From Bacteroidota bacterium (GTDB lineage: Bacteria; Bacteroidota; Bacteroidia; B-17B0; B-17BO), in the NCBI GenBank assembly GCA_947462425.1, contig CANHPI010000003.1:1-25369 (forward strand): a DNA stretch of 25,369 bases. Direction: 5' to 3'. Below the pieces are notes generated by a model that was given only the letters and a program-made list of their open reading frames with translations, was not told the DNA's origin and did no database searches. Made by a program: the position numbers and the translations under genes. Positions within the stretch are counted from its first letter, which is position 1. Each line of letters begins with the position of its first letter. Shown here in pieces: positions 1-9,382 of this stretch.

Positions 1-1
1 A

Positions 2-265
2 TTTAATAGTTTTACTCAACGTTTTAATGAACTTTTAAAATCGTTAGAAAGTATTGCTTTTCATAAATTGGATGAGCGCTTAGTAAAATATTTAAAAAAT
101 AAAACGAAGGTGTCTGGTAAAACATCCATTCAGTTATCTCATAATCAAATTGCAGAAGAAATGGGGACGAGTAGGGTAGTGATATCTCGACTATTGAAGC
201 AATTAGAAAATGATAAGAAATTAGTATTGTACAGAAATGAAATTAAGTTGCTGAGTGGTTTTTAG
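2..265 (+). CDS. Crp/Fnr-family transcriptional regulator, C-terminal part (5' truncated)
   Basis: The reading frame is open from base 2, so the gene enters from beyond the left edge and only the last 87 residues are present. They hold the end of the dimerisation helix and a winged helix-turn-helix of the Crp type. The recognition part reads QIAEEMGTSRVVISRLLKQLE, followed by a short wing (KKLVLYRNEIKLL) and the stop. The pattern 'IA..MGTSR..ISR.LK.LE' is characteristic of Crp/Fnr regulators, which bind DNA as dimers and sense a ligand through an N-terminal cyclic-nucleotide-type domain. That sensory domain is outside the window, so the signal cannot be guessed. A TTG at 68 could be misread as a start, but homologous-looking sequence (RFNELLKSLESIAFHKLDERL) continues upstream of it. 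The gene ends 128 bp before sbcD on the same strand; no regulatory link is shown. Confidence 0.85.
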   Translation, partial: FNSFTQRFNELLKSLESIAFHKLDERLVKYLKNKTKVSGKTSIQLSHNQIAEEMGTSRVVISRLLKQLENDKKLVLYRNEIKLLSGF

Positions 266-393
266 TTTTAGAAATTAAACTTTTAACAAGTAATTAATTA
301 TCAAGTCTTAATACAACTAATTTAAAACAAATTTCATTTAATAGTTTATTAAATTATATTGATATTTTTATTAAATTGTTCGTATAATAGTGT

Positions 394-1623
394 ATGATTA
401 ATAAAAATTCATTAAAAATATTGCATACTGCCGATTGGCATTTAGGAAAGCAATTAATGAAAGTCGATTTTGGTGAAGACATGAATTTGTTTTTCGAATG
501 GCTTTTCAATTGTATTATTGAAAATCAAATCAATGTTGTATTAATGTCCGGTGATTTATTTGATCAAGCAAATCCATCGCAGTTGGCCATGAAACAATAT
601 TATTTATTTTTAAAAAAATTAATACCGCTTAATTGCAAAATTATTATAACAGGAGGAAATCATGATTCTCCCTATGTAATAAATGCTCCTAAGGAACTTT
701 TGGATATTCTTGATATAAAAGTTGTTGGAGGCTCCCCAAAAACTATTTCTGAATTATTTGTTGAAATTGAAATTAACAATCAAAAAGTTGTTGTTGCTGC
801 TGTCCCTTTTTTGCGAGATAAGGATATTAGAAATGCCTTACCGGGCGAATCTTACAATGATAAAATAGAACAGTTACGAGTTGGGCTTGCTGATTATTTT
901 AATAACGTAAACAAATTTTATAATGAAAATTATAAAGGTCTGCCTTATATTGTTATGGCGCATTTGTTTGCTCAAGGGGCAATCGTTTCTGAAAGTGAAC
1001 GCGAAATTCAAATAGGTAATCAAGCTGGAGTTGAAGCGGCTATTTTTGGAGAAGAACCTGATTATGTTGCATTAGGACATATCCATAAACCACAAATTGT
1101 AGGGAAATCGCATATACGGTATAGTGGTTCACCAATTCAATTAAGTTTTAGTGAGAAAGAAGATCATAAAGAAGTGGTAATTTTAGAACTTGAAGGAACT
1201 GAATTTAAATTAACCTCAGTAAAGATACCTCAGTTTAGAAAATTGATTTCAATTAACGGATCAGTAGCCGAGGTAAGAGCATTGGTAGATAATTACACAT
1301 CTGAATCTGTATTGTGCGACCTAGCTGAATTGAATATAATAGAAGATCATGAAAATATTGAACATATTAGAGAATTAGAAGAGATGCTTAGTGGAGAGCA
1401 GAAAAATGGACTTCAAATATTGAAAGGTAGGATTGATTTTAAAAACAGAATAGTTGGTTCATCTAAAATACTTAAAGCTGGTGAAGATATTAGTAGTTTT
1501 ACACCTACTCAGTTATTTCAAAAACGGTTAGAACAAGATTCTTCGATTGATAATAACACAGAGTTAATAAATGCATTTAGAGATATTCTTGAGTCTTTAG
1601 ATACGGCTGATGAGAAAGATTAA
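394..1623 (+). CDS. sbcD: Exonuclease SbcCD, nuclease subunit SbcD
   Basis: This is the Mre11-type calcineurin-like phosphoesterase that, with SbcC, cuts hairpins and processes DNA double-strand ends in the cytoplasm. The 409 residues contain the full set of metal-binding motifs: D14-x-H16 (HTADWHLGK), GDLFD (D54, D57), GGNHDS (N89, H90, D91), H190 and GHIH (H229, H231). The length matches the SbcD family (about 380-410). The C-terminal part after about residue 265 is the less conserved capping region. The ATG at 394 is 9 codons ahead of the first conserved beta strand, so this start fits. sbcC begins two bases after the stop, and the products form one complex, so co-transcription and probably translational coupling are expected. 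No strong promoter motif was recognised in the 128-bp upstream gap. Confidence 0.96.
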   Translation: MINKNSLKILHTADWHLGKQLMKVDFGEDMNLFFEWLFNCIIENQINVVLMSGDLFDQANPSQLAMKQYYLFLKKLIPLNCKIIITGGNHDSPYVINAPKELLDILDIKVVGGSPKTISELFVEIEINNQKVVVAAVPFLRDKDIRNALPGESYNDKIEQLRVGLADYFNNVNKFYNENYKGLPYIVMAHLFAQGAIVSESEREIQIGNQAGVEAAIFGEEPDYVALGHIHKPQIVGKSHIRYSGSPIQLSFSEKEDHKEVVILELEGTEFKLTSVKIPQFRKLISINGSVAEVRALVDNYTSESVLCDLAELNIIEDHENIEHIRELEEMLSGEQKNGLQILKGRIDFKNRIVGSSKILKAGEDISSFTPTQLFQKRLEQDSSIDNNTELINAFRDILESLDTADEKD

Positions 1624-1625
1624 AT

Positions 1626-4600
1626 ATGAAGATTCGTAAATTAAATATAGAAAATATTCATTCACTAAAAGGAAAACATATTATTGACTTTACTAGTGGT
1701 GTGTTGGGAACTGCTGGACTTTTTGCAATAACCGGACCTACAGGTTCAGGTAAATCAACCATTTTAGATGCGATTACCTTAGCACTTTATAACCGAATAC
1801 CCCGGATAGAGAAACAGATAACCGTAACTGTTATTGAAGAAGAAGGTGTTATTATTACAAAAAATGCTTTAGATTGTTTTGCTGAAGTAGAGTATGAAGT
1901 AAAAGGAAAGATTTATCGTTCTTCTTGGTCTATACGAAGAACAAGAACTAATTCTTTATCAAATAGAAAGCAGGAATTAATTGATGGAGAAACGGGTGCA
2001 ATTTTAGAATCTGGTAATGATGTAGTAAAAGAAAATGAACGTATAATAGGTTTAACCTACGAACAGTTTGTGCAATCATTAATACTTGCTCAAGGACAAT
2101 TTGCTAAGCTATTACTGGCAAAAAAAGATGATCGTAATAAACTATTAGAAGAAATTACAGGAGCATCTATTTATCGTAAAATTGGATCAGCTGTTTATTT
2201 TCGCTACAAAAAAGCAAATGATGCGGTTGATAATCAGAAGTTAATAATGGGGGAGATTATTTTACTAAGCGATGATGATTTAAAAAAGATAACAAATGAT
2301 ATTGAATTAAAAAAACCTCAGATTGAAAAAGAAAATTTTGAGATAAAAAAACTAGATGATAAAAAGAAGATAAAAGAGAGTATTGTTTTAAATCTTCAAA
2401 AAAAATCAGACAATGATGTTGCTTACGAAAAGTTTAATAAAGAGAAAAAAGAATCATTAGCAAAACAAATAAGCTTAGATGAGCATACTAAATTTGTTGG
2501 GTTTAAGGAACAGTTGTTGCAAATTGAACAGGAAAAATTAAAAGAAGCAGATAATATTAAAAAAATTAGTTTAATAGAAAAAGAAGACTTACCCAATTTA
2601 GAGAAAAATAAAATAAGTGAACTTAGCGCTGCGTCTTTATTAATTAATAAAGCTATTGAAGAAAATTCTTTTGACGAAATGCTTGAGCAATTTCGTTTGC
2701 ACATTATTGAATTACAAGAGTTTGAAAAAGATAAGTTTAATGAACTTAAACACGAAGTTGGAAGAATTAAAGATAAAATAAAGGATTTAAATAAGTACGA
2801 AATTAAATTGATAGAAAATGAAAATTTATTAAATCAAATTGATGAGCAATTAGAGGAGATTGAATCAAAAAGTAATCAAATAGGTGTTTATGAATTAGAA
2901 GACCTTCGATTAAAAAAAGATAGTTTGGTGAAATCAGTAATACCTGCAAATCAGTTATTGGGTAATAGGAAACTATATGATGAGATAAATAAGGGAATAT
3001 CCGAATTAGACCAAAAAATAAAATTGGATAAAAAACAATTTGAAGATTTAAAGAAAGAGTATAGTACAAAACAAATTGAAGTAAAAGAACTTATTGTAAT
3101 ACTTGAAAAATCTAAAGCTGAATTGGAAGAATGGAAAAAACGTAAAAGCTTAGATGAGCATCGTCATGAATTAAAAAATGACAAGCCTTGTCCTTTATGT
3201 GGTTCACTTGAACACCCTTATGCTCAAACTATTGAGGATGTTTTGATAAATAAACTTCAGGAAAAATATGATGAACTTTTAAGTAATTACGAAATTAATA
3301 ATAGATCAACATTAATAGTTGAGACAAAAATTTTGGAATTATCGGAATCAATTAAAAAAAATGAAAAAGATTTAGAATCAAGAAAATTTGAAAATAGTAC
3401 TCTTGAAGTATCAGTTAACCAATTATGTTTGCTATTGAATTGGAATCTTATTCAACCAATTAGAGAATGGGAGGAGGCTCTTAAACTTATACAAAATAAC
3501 CAAAGTGAACTCGATGACCTTGAGAAAAAATTATTAGCAAAAAGTATCTTAATTGAGATTAGAAAAATTTATGAGGAATATAGAAAGATAAAATTAGTAT
3601 ATGAGGAAGCAAAAAAGACAAGAATTGAAAAATATAAAGGAGCAGATATAAATCTTGAAATAAGCAATTTTAAACAAAAAATAAGTTTTTGTTGCAATTT
3701 ATTTAATGATTTAAAAGAAAACTTAAGTAAGTATAAAATAGAATTAACACAAATATCTGATGGAGTAAAATTAGCAGAGAATACTCTTTTAAGTGAACTA
3801 AAAAAACTTGGGGTTGATACATTGGTTATTTTAAAATCAAAAATACTTGACGAGGTTAAAGCCAACAAGATAAGAAAGGAATTGCTGAGTTTAGTAGAAA
3901 CCGAAGTTAGGCTTAAAACTAACAAAGAAACTATAGATGCGGAATTAGAGAAAGCTAAAAAAATAGATGATGACACTATTAGCCTTGGTGATGTAATTTT
4001 AGAACTTACTAAACTTACAGAAGCACTTGAAGTATTGAAAAAGGATGTTTGGGAACAGGAAAATAGAATTAAAATCAATAATGATAACTTAGATAGGCAA
4101 AAACTATATGGGGATGTTTTAAATAAACTGCAAAACGAATTGAATCTTTGGACAAAAATGAACTTACTAATTGGTGATGCAACAGGAAAAAAGTTTTCAA
4201 ACTTTGTTCAGGATTTAACTTTACAAAAACTTATTGAATTCGGCAATGCACGATTGATGGGCTTTTCTGACAGGTATTTATTAGATGTTGAAAATGATTC
4301 TGATAACTTAAAAATTATTGATACTTATATGGGTAATTCAAAACGTGCGGTTACTTCTTTATCCGGTGGCGAGACCTTTATGTTAAGTTTGGCTTTGGCC
4401 TTTGGATTATCTGATTTGGCAGCAAGAAATGTTGAAATTGAATCTTTATTTATTGATGAAGGTTTTGGTTCGTTAGATCCTGAATCCTTAGATCAAGCTA
4501 TTACCATTTTAGAAAATATGCAAAATGGAAGTAACAAATCTATTGGGATAATTTCGCATGTTGGAGAACTTAAGGATAGAATTGGAACAAAAATAAAGTT

Positions 4601-4643
4601 AATAAGAACTGGCGCAGGTTATAGTACAATTGAAGTAGAATAA
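1626..4643 (+). CDS. sbcC: Exonuclease SbcCD, SMC/Rad50-type ATPase subunit SbcC
   Basis: This is the Rad50-like ATPase partner of SbcD; ATP-driven movement of the head gates the nuclease. In 1005 residues the expected architecture is complete: Walker A GPTGSGKST at 37-45; a Q-loop region near VQSLILAQGQF at about 150-160; a long charged coiled coil (roughly 185-500); a zinc hook CPLC with C522 and C525; a returning coiled coil (roughly 540-850); the ABC signature LSGGE at 912-916; Walker B FIDEGF with D944/E945; a D-loop SLDP at 949-952; and the H-loop histidine H978. The zinc hook lies near the middle, as needed for hook-to-hook dimerisation. The coiled-coil arms are very rich in K, E, I and N, in line with the AT-rich genome. 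A good intrinsic terminator follows immediately after the stop. Confidence 0.96.
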   Translation: MKIRKLNIENIHSLKGKHIIDFTSGVLGTAGLFAITGPTGSGKSTILDAITLALYNRIPRIEKQITVTVIEEEGVIITKNALDCFAEVEYEVKGKIYRSSWSIRRTRTNSLSNRKQELIDGETGAILESGNDVVKENERIIGLTYEQFVQSLILAQGQFAKLLLAKKDDRNKLLEEITGASIYRKIGSAVYFRYKKANDAVDNQKLIMGEIILLSDDDLKKITNDIELKKPQIEKENFEIKKLDDKKKIKESIVLNLQKKSDNDVAYEKFNKEKKESLAKQISLDEHTKFVGFKEQLLQIEQEKLKEADNIKKISLIEKEDLPNLEKNKISELSAASLLINKAIEENSFDEMLEQFRLHIIELQEFEKDKFNELKHEVGRIKDKIKDLNKYEIKLIENENLLNQIDEQLEEIESKSNQIGVYELEDLRLKKDSLVKSVIPANQLLGNRKLYDEINKGISELDQKIKLDKKQFEDLKKEYSTKQIEVKELIVILEKSKAELEEWKKRKSLDEHRHELKNDKPCPLCGSLEHPYAQTIEDVLINKLQEKYDELLSNYEINNRSTLIVETKILELSESIKKNEKDLESRKFENSTLEVSVNQLCLLLNWNLIQPIREWEEALKLIQNNQSELDDLEKKLLAKSILIEIRKIYEEYRKIKLVYEEAKKTRIEKYKGADINLEISNFKQKISFCCNLFNDLKENLSKYKIELTQISDGVKLAENTLLSELKKLGVDTLVILKSKILDEVKANKIRKELLSLVETEVRLKTNKETIDAELEKAKKIDDDTISLGDVILELTKLTEALEVLKKDVWEQENRIKINNDNLDRQKLYGDVLNKLQNELNLWTKMNLLIGDATGKKFSNFVQDLTLQKLIEFGNARLMGFSDRYLLDVENDSDNLKIIDTYMGNSKRAVTSLSGGETFMLSLALAFGLSDLAARNVEIESLFIDEGFGSLDPESLDQAITILENMQNGSNKSIGIISHVGELKDRIGTKIKLIRTGAGYSTIEVE

Positions 4644-4654
4644 TACTTCAGAAG

Positions 4655-4692
4655 TCAACGAATTGATATTAATATCAGTTGGTTGATTTTTT
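4655..4692 (+). terminator. Rho-independent terminator of sbcDC
   Basis: A 15-base arm beginning at 4655 pairs with the arm ending at 4686, with one G-G mismatch and one G-T wobble and a very small AT-rich turn. It is followed directly by six T (4687-4692). The structure begins 12 bases after the sbcC stop codon. On the opposite strand the hairpin has no T run, so it does not look designed to stop the convergent gene that ends at 4736. Folding was done by eye. Confidence 0.75.
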
Positions 4693-4735
4693 GCAAGAAA
4701 AGTAGTTCTAGCTATTCTTAATTAGTTTCTATTGA

Positions 4736-6031
4736 TTATTGAATTTTATCAGTTTCTAAGATCCTAAGTTTAACTGACTCTACTGTTTGCTTTTTACGCT
4801 TTAGAATAGTTATTTCGTAACCTCCATATTGTTTTTTTTCGTTAACACCAGGAATACGTCCCCATAAAAAGTTTATTAAACCTGATACGGTTTCATATTT
4901 AGGGCTTTCGGGTAAAGTCATTGGTAAAGATTCGTTAACATCACTAATACTGCTATGAGCATTTACTAAATATTCTGTTTCACTTTTCTTTTCAACTTTA
5001 GGATGCTCCTCATCATGTTCATCTTGTATTTCGCCAACTAATTCTTCAATAATATCTTCCATAGTAACAACACCAGCAGTTGCACCAAATTCATTGGTAA
5101 CAATTGCCATTTGAATGTGAAGTTTTTGAAAGTCTTTTAATAAATTATTTACGTGCATACTTTCCGGAATGAAGTGAGCTGGACGCATAATATCTCTGAT
5201 AGTTTTAAATTTATTATCAATAACTGCTTTTAATAAATCTTTGGAGTGAACAATCCCAATCACATTATCAATATCACCTAAATAAACTGGTAGCCTAGAG
5301 TATCCTTCATCAATAACTTTTTTTGTCATTTCGTTTCTTCCAAGCTCAACATCCAAAGCACTTATTTTATTTTGTGGAACCATAATCTGCTTTACTAAAC
5401 GATCATCAAAATCAAAAACATTTTGTATTAATTCATTTTCACTAGGCTTAATCATTCCACCCTCTTCGCTTTCTGTTAATATTAAACGTAATTCTTCCTC
5501 TGTATGAACATCATCATCGCCCACTTTTTTAATTCCAATAACACGAAGGATTAAATTAGACGATTTATTTAGTAACCAAATAAATGGACTAAACACCATA
5601 AAAAATGCTCGCATTGGCCATGCAATAAAAAGTATCATTTCTAAGGGAAATTTAATACCAAACATTTTTGGAACTTGTTCTCCAATAGTAATATGCAAAA
5701 AAGTAATTAATGTAAAAGCTATTGGAACAGTAACTAAATGCTCATTTACAGGAAGGTTAATATTGATAAAAAAATCTTTAACAATTTCACTCATCACATG
5801 CTCACCAAAAGCACCTAAACCTAAACTAGCTAGTGTAATACCTAGTTGTGTTGCCGATAAATAAGAATCTAATCTTTGTACTAATAATTGTGCAATTTTG
5901 GCCCTTTTACTGCCTTTTTGAACTAATAAATCTATTTGTGAACTGCGAACTTTAACTAATGCAAATTCAGCAGCTACAAAATAACCATTCAATAAAACTA
6001 ATAAAAAAGTAAAAAATAAATCTGTTATCAT
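4736..6031 (-). CDS. CNNM/CBS-domain membrane protein of the CorC/HlyC family
   Basis: This is an integral membrane protein of the family often annotated 'hemolysin' or 'magnesium and cobalt efflux protein CorC'; members are linked to Mg2+ export, but the substrate here is unproven. From the chosen start there are about 431 residues: an N-terminal transmembrane domain (DUF21/CNNM) with the usual opening LLVLLNGYFVAAEFALVKVR and three or four membrane segments up to about 165, a pair of CBS domains (about 195-325, containing DRLVKQIMVPQ and GVVTMEDIIEELVGEI), and a C-terminal CorC_HlyC domain (about 345-425). The frame opens upstream to a TTG at 6061, but a promoter -7 element sits over those codons, so the ATG at 6031 is preferred. 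The gene lies 182 bp after rodA on the same strand and is convergent with sbcC. Bacteroidota have several paralogues, including the gliding protein GldE; I cannot say which one this is. Confidence 0.9.
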   Translation of the reverse strand: MITDLFFTFLLVLLNGYFVAAEFALVKVRSSQIDLLVQKGSKRAKIAQLLVQRLDSYLSATQLGITLASLGLGAFGEHVMSEIVKDFFININLPVNEHLVTVPIAFTLITFLHITIGEQVPKMFGIKFPLEMILFIAWPMRAFFMVFSPFIWLLNKSSNLILRVIGIKKVGDDDVHTEEELRLILTESEEGGMIKPSENELIQNVFDFDDRLVKQIMVPQNKISALDVELGRNEMTKKVIDEGYSRLPVYLGDIDNVIGIVHSKDLLKAVIDNKFKTIRDIMRPAHFIPESMHVNNLLKDFQKLHIQMAIVTNEFGATAGVVTMEDIIEELVGEIQDEHDEEHPKVEKKSETEYLVNAHSSISDVNESLPMTLPESPKYETVSGLINFLWGRIPGVNEKKQYGGYEITILKRKKQTVESVKLRILETDKIQ

Positions 6032-6048
6032 ATATAAGTGTCCGCTAG

Positions 6049-6056
6049 CAAATATA
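6049..6056 (-). promoter_or_regulatory. Bacteroidota-type -7 promoter element for the CorC-family gene
   Basis: The minus strand reads TATATTTG here, a full match to the Bacteroidota -7 consensus TAnnTTTG. It is 17 bases upstream of the ATG at 6031. A start of transcription about 7 bases downstream would leave a short leader and would exclude the TTG at 6061 as the start codon. No clear TTTG at the usual -33 distance was found; the nearest TTTG is about 26 bases upstream, which is too far. Confidence 0.5.
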
Positions 6057-6213
6057 GGCAATAGAATTGATTATTTTTAAACCAAAAAAAGGTCATATTT
6101 TTGTTTTTAGCCACCTCTATTATTTTTAATGAAGTACTTGCTTTAAAATTTGACTTAGTTATATTGATTTTTGGAAGTTAACTAGTTGTTATCGTTTCAA
6201 ATAGTAATTTTTA

Positions 6214-7560
6214 TTATCTCAAAATAACTAACCTATTTGCATCTAATTTAATAAATATAAATAGTAATATTGTGAATGACCAAAGAGAAGTTCCTCCATA
6301 GCTAAAGAATGGTAGAGGAATGCCAATCACAGGCATTAAACCAATTGTCATTCCTATATTTACAGCGACGTGAAAAAATAATGCGGAAGCCACACCATAA
6401 CCATATATTCTACTAAACGAAGAACGTTGTCGTTCTGCCATAAAAATAACTCTGATTATCAAAAATAGTTCTAACATAATAACAATGGTAGTTCCTAAAA
6501 ATCCCCATTCTTCTCCAACTGTACAAAATATAAAATCAGTATCTTGTTCAGGCACAAAATCATATTTAGTTTGAGTCCCTTGTAAATATCCTTTACCAAA
6601 TAAACCACCCGAACCAATTGCTATTTTTGCTTGATTCACATTATAACCTTCTTTTTTTAAATCTACTGTTCCTCTTCCTAAAAGTACATCAATTCTTATT
6701 TTCTGATGACTTTCTAAATGGTTATATACATAATTGGTACCTAAAACAACAGAGCTTGCACTAGCAAAAATAATAGCAACAATAGTGAAATTTTTACGAG
6801 AACGCTTGATAAACAAAAATGATAGTGCTGCTATTATAGCAAGTATTATTATTAAAGTTTGAGAAGCAATAACTAATGATAATACAAATAGTATGGCAGA
6901 TAATAAACCAAATATCAGAAAATTTACGGATAAACCTTCCCTGTAAAGAGTAATAATAAAAGCAATAAATACGATTGCTAAACCAGTTTCATCTTGTAAA
7001 ATTTTTATAATTAGTAAAGGCAACCCTAATATAATTACTGCAAAAATGGTGTTTTTATAATTTTTAAATAAATCAGAAAATTTATTTCTTCGCGATGTTT
7101 CTACTTCAATATTAACATTACTTAAATATTTTGCGAGGGCTAAGTTTGTAGCAAATTTCATAAATTCGGCTGGTTGTACTCCAAACGAACCAAATCCAAA
7201 CCAGGATTTACTCCCTTTGATTTCTCTTCCTACATAAGGAACGGCAATACAGGCGATAAGAAGAAACACATAAAAGAAATAAGCAAACACCGTGTAAAAA
7301 CCGGCATCAATAATTAAAATAAATATCGCAATAAAAAAGGCGCTACCAATCCATATTAATTGCATACCATATTTTTGAGAAGTGTCAAAAATATTTTGGT
7401 GCTCTTCGTTATAAACAGCTGCATAAATATTTAACCAGCCCATAAACACAAGAAGCGTATAAGTTAATACAGTTAGTGTATCAATACCATAAAATAAACT
7501 ATGTTCTTTTTGTCTCAATTTTTTTGCAATAGTTTTACTTACCCAATAATTTTTTTCCAC
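6214..7560 (-). CDS. rodA: Peptidoglycan glycosyltransferase RodA (SEDS family)
   Basis: RodA is the SEDS-family polymerase that extends glycan strands from lipid II in the inner membrane, paired with PBP2 for lateral wall growth. The protein of about 448 residues has roughly ten hydrophobic segments and family landmarks: GWLNIYAAVYNEE after the first membrane helix, SWFGFGSFGVQPAEFMKFA, FVPEQDTDFIFCTVGEEWGF, and the C-terminal GLMPVIGIPLPFFSYGGTS. There is no ATG near the expected N-terminus. Possible starts are TTG at 7563, GTG at 7560 and TTG at 7515; the last gives MRQKEHSLFYGID, which resembles the usual RodA beginning. I list the GTG, with real doubt. With that start the gene overlaps the end of mrdA by 26 bases; with the TTG at 7515 it would not overlap. 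Confidence 0.92.
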   Translation of the reverse strand: MEKNYWVSKTIAKKLRQKEHSLFYGIDTLTVLTYTLLVFMGWLNIYAAVYNEEHQNIFDTSQKYGMQLIWIGSAFFIAIFILIIDAGFYTVFAYFFYVFLLIACIAVPYVGREIKGSKSWFGFGSFGVQPAEFMKFATNLALAKYLSNVNIEVETSRRNKFSDLFKNYKNTIFAVIILGLPLLIIKILQDETGLAIVFIAFIITLYREGLSVNFLIFGLLSAILFVLSLVIASQTLIIILAIIAALSFLFIKRSRKNFTIVAIIFASASSVVLGTNYVYNHLESHQKIRIDVLLGRGTVDLKKEGYNVNQAKIAIGSGGLFGKGYLQGTQTKYDFVPEQDTDFIFCTVGEEWGFLGTTIVIMLELFLIIRVIFMAERQRSSFSRIYGYGVASALFFHVAVNIGMTIGLMPVIGIPLPFFSYGGTSLWSFTILLFIFIKLDANRLVILR

Positions 7561-9382
7561 CAATTAAATCAGCTTCCATCATTCTTTTTTCCAAGTCTGG
7601 TCTAGTAACTTTTCCTGTTAAATATTTTTCAATCATTAAGCTAACTATTGGTGCACTCCAGGTTCCACCAAATCCAGCATTCTCTACAAAACAAACCATT
7701 GCTATTTTAGGTTTATCTCTTGGTGCAAATGCTGAAAATACAGCGTGATCTTTTCCATGCGGATTTTCGGCAGTTCCTGTTTTGCCACAAGCTACAATAC
7801 CAGGTATTTTAGAGGCAGTAGCTGTTCCTGCATCAAAACATTTTTGCATCCCGTCATGAACATTATCATAAGCAATTTGATTTTGTACATAATTAAAATG
7901 TTTTTCTTTATATTTTGCATCTATTGTTTTTTCAATACCAACTCCTTTAATACAATGTGGTGTATAAAAATAACCTCTATTTGCTATGGACGCAACTACA
8001 TTTGCCATTTGTAATGGAACCAATGTTAATTCAGCTTGACCAATTCCTAAAGAAACTACTGTATTACTTCTCCAATGATTTTTACCAAACACTTTATTAT
8101 AATATTCTACTGACGGTACATTTCCCGGTTTATCAAATGGTAGGTCTGTACCGAGTTTTGTATTAGGGCCAAATGAACGAACAGCATCTCTCCAATGGTT
8201 ATACCCATCTTCAAATTTAGGATATTTTTTTTGATCCACTATTTCTCTGAATACATAACTATAATATGAGTTACATGAAGTGGCAATAGATCCGGGTAAA
8301 TCTGTAGATGGATGTGCATGGCATTTAGGATGACCTCCCATAGGAGGATATCCGCCATTACAAGGGAAAACAGTGGTGCGATTTATTAATTCGTCTTGCT
8401 GTGCAATTAATGCATCAATTAATTTAAAGGTTGATCCAGGAGGATACATAGCGGTTAGAGCTCTATTAAATAATGGAAGGCCTATCGTATCATAGTATAA
8501 TTTGGTATAATTTCTTGAGCGTTCCTTACCTCCAACTAATAAGTTTGGGTCATAACCAGGACTAGAAATTAAACAAAGTATTTCTCCGGTTGAAGGTTCA
8601 ATTGCAACTATTGCTCCTTTTTTTCCTTTCATTAAATTTTCACCGTACTCTTGTAATACTATGTCAATACTACTAAATAGAGGTTTTCCGGCAATGGCAG
8701 CAGTATCATAAAAACCATTCATATAACGTCCTTTGGTTTTATTATGAACGTCAACCATCACAATTTGCTTTCCTTTTTTCCCTCTTAATACTTCCTCGTA
8801 AGAGCGTTCAACTCCACTAATTCCTATATAATCTCCTTCGATATAATAAGGGTCTTTAGCAGCTTTTTCTTTACTTACTTCTCCAACATAACCTAATAAA
8901 TGAGCGGCTACTGGTCTTGGATATTTTCTAATAGTTCTTGATTGAACATCAAATCCTTTAAACCTATATATTTTTTCTTGTAGTGCTGCATATACTTTTG
9001 CTGATAATTGTTTTTCAAAAATACTTTCCTTACGAGGAGAATTTGGAGCTTGGCACGCTTTTTTCATTTTGCGTAAAAATTCTTCCTTAGTTATTTCTAA
9101 AATCTTACATAGGGCTAATGTGTCGCAATTTTTAGCCAATTTTGGTGTGACTAATAAATCATATGAAAGTACATTTTGAACTAATAATTTTCCGTTACGG
9201 TCGTAGATATAACCTCTTAATGGGTATTCTGTTCTGTTTCTAAAGGCATTGTTGCGAGCATATAATTTATATTTATCATCAATTATTTGTATGTAAAATA
9301 AACGACAGACATAAATAATTCCAATTAAAATAAAGAAACCACTGATGAAAAATTTTCTTTCCGAAAGATGCGAATTGTTCAT
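7535..9382 (-). CDS. mrdA: Penicillin-binding protein 2, peptidoglycan D,D-transpeptidase
   Basis: This class B PBP crosslinks peptidoglycan during elongation and works with RodA. Of 615 residues, about 10-30 form an N-terminal membrane anchor, followed by a dimerisation/pedestal domain starting at RTEYPLRGYIYDRNG (about 50-65) and the C-terminal transpeptidase domain. All three active-site motifs are present: S317-T-F-K320 (PPGSTFK), S369-C-N371, and K534-T-G-T (CGKTGTAENPHG). The motif FAPRDKPKIAMVCFVEN follows as in the family. The length is typical of Bacteroidota PBP2. The ATG at 9382 shares one base with the mreD stop (TAATG), showing translational coupling. Confidence 0.96.
   Translation of the reverse strand: MNNSHLSERKFFISGFFILIGIIYVCRLFYIQIIDDKYKLYARNNAFRNRTEYPLRGYIYDRNGKLLVQNVLSYDLLVTPKLAKNCDTLALCKILEITKEEFLRKMKKACQAPNSPRKESIFEKQLSAKVYAALQEKIYRFKGFDVQSRTIRKYPRPVAAHLLGYVGEVSKEKAAKDPYYIEGDYIGISGVERSYEEVLRGKKGKQIVMVDVHNKTKGRYMNGFYDTAAIAGKPLFSSIDIVLQEYGENLMKGKKGAIVAIEPSTGEILCLISSPGYDPNLLVGGKERSRNYTKLYYDTIGLPLFNRALTAMYPPGSTFKLIDALIAQQDELINRTTVFPCNGGYPPMGGHPKCHAHPSTDLPGSIATSCNSYYSYVFREIVDQKKYPKFEDGYNHWRDAVRSFGPNTKLGTDLPFDKPGNVPSVEYYNKVFGKNHWRSNTVVSLGIGQAELTLVPLQMANVVASIANRGYFYTPHCIKGVGIEKTIDAKYKEKHFNYVQNQIAYDNVHDGMQKCFDAGTATASKIPGIVACGKTGTAENPHGKDHAVFSAFAPRDKPKIAMVCFVENAGFGGTWSAPIVSLMIEKYLTGKVTRPDLEKRMMEADLIGGKKLLGK

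Noticed and set aside
266..393. Possible promoter or small gene before sbcD
   Set aside because: Only one-mismatch -7 boxes and no open frame of useful length; nothing supportable.
2340..4100. Runs of lysine/glutamate codons in sbcC resembling low-complexity repeats
   Set aside because: They are the normal coiled-coil arms of a Rad50-type protein on either side of the zinc hook.
4645..4655. ACTTCAGAAGT palindrome just after sbcC
   Set aside because: Short, single and partly merged with the terminator stem; no sign of function.
6096..6103. TATTTTTG on the plus strand between rodA and the CorC-family gene
   Set aside because: It matches the -7 consensus but no plus-strand gene follows; expected by chance in AT-rich sequence.
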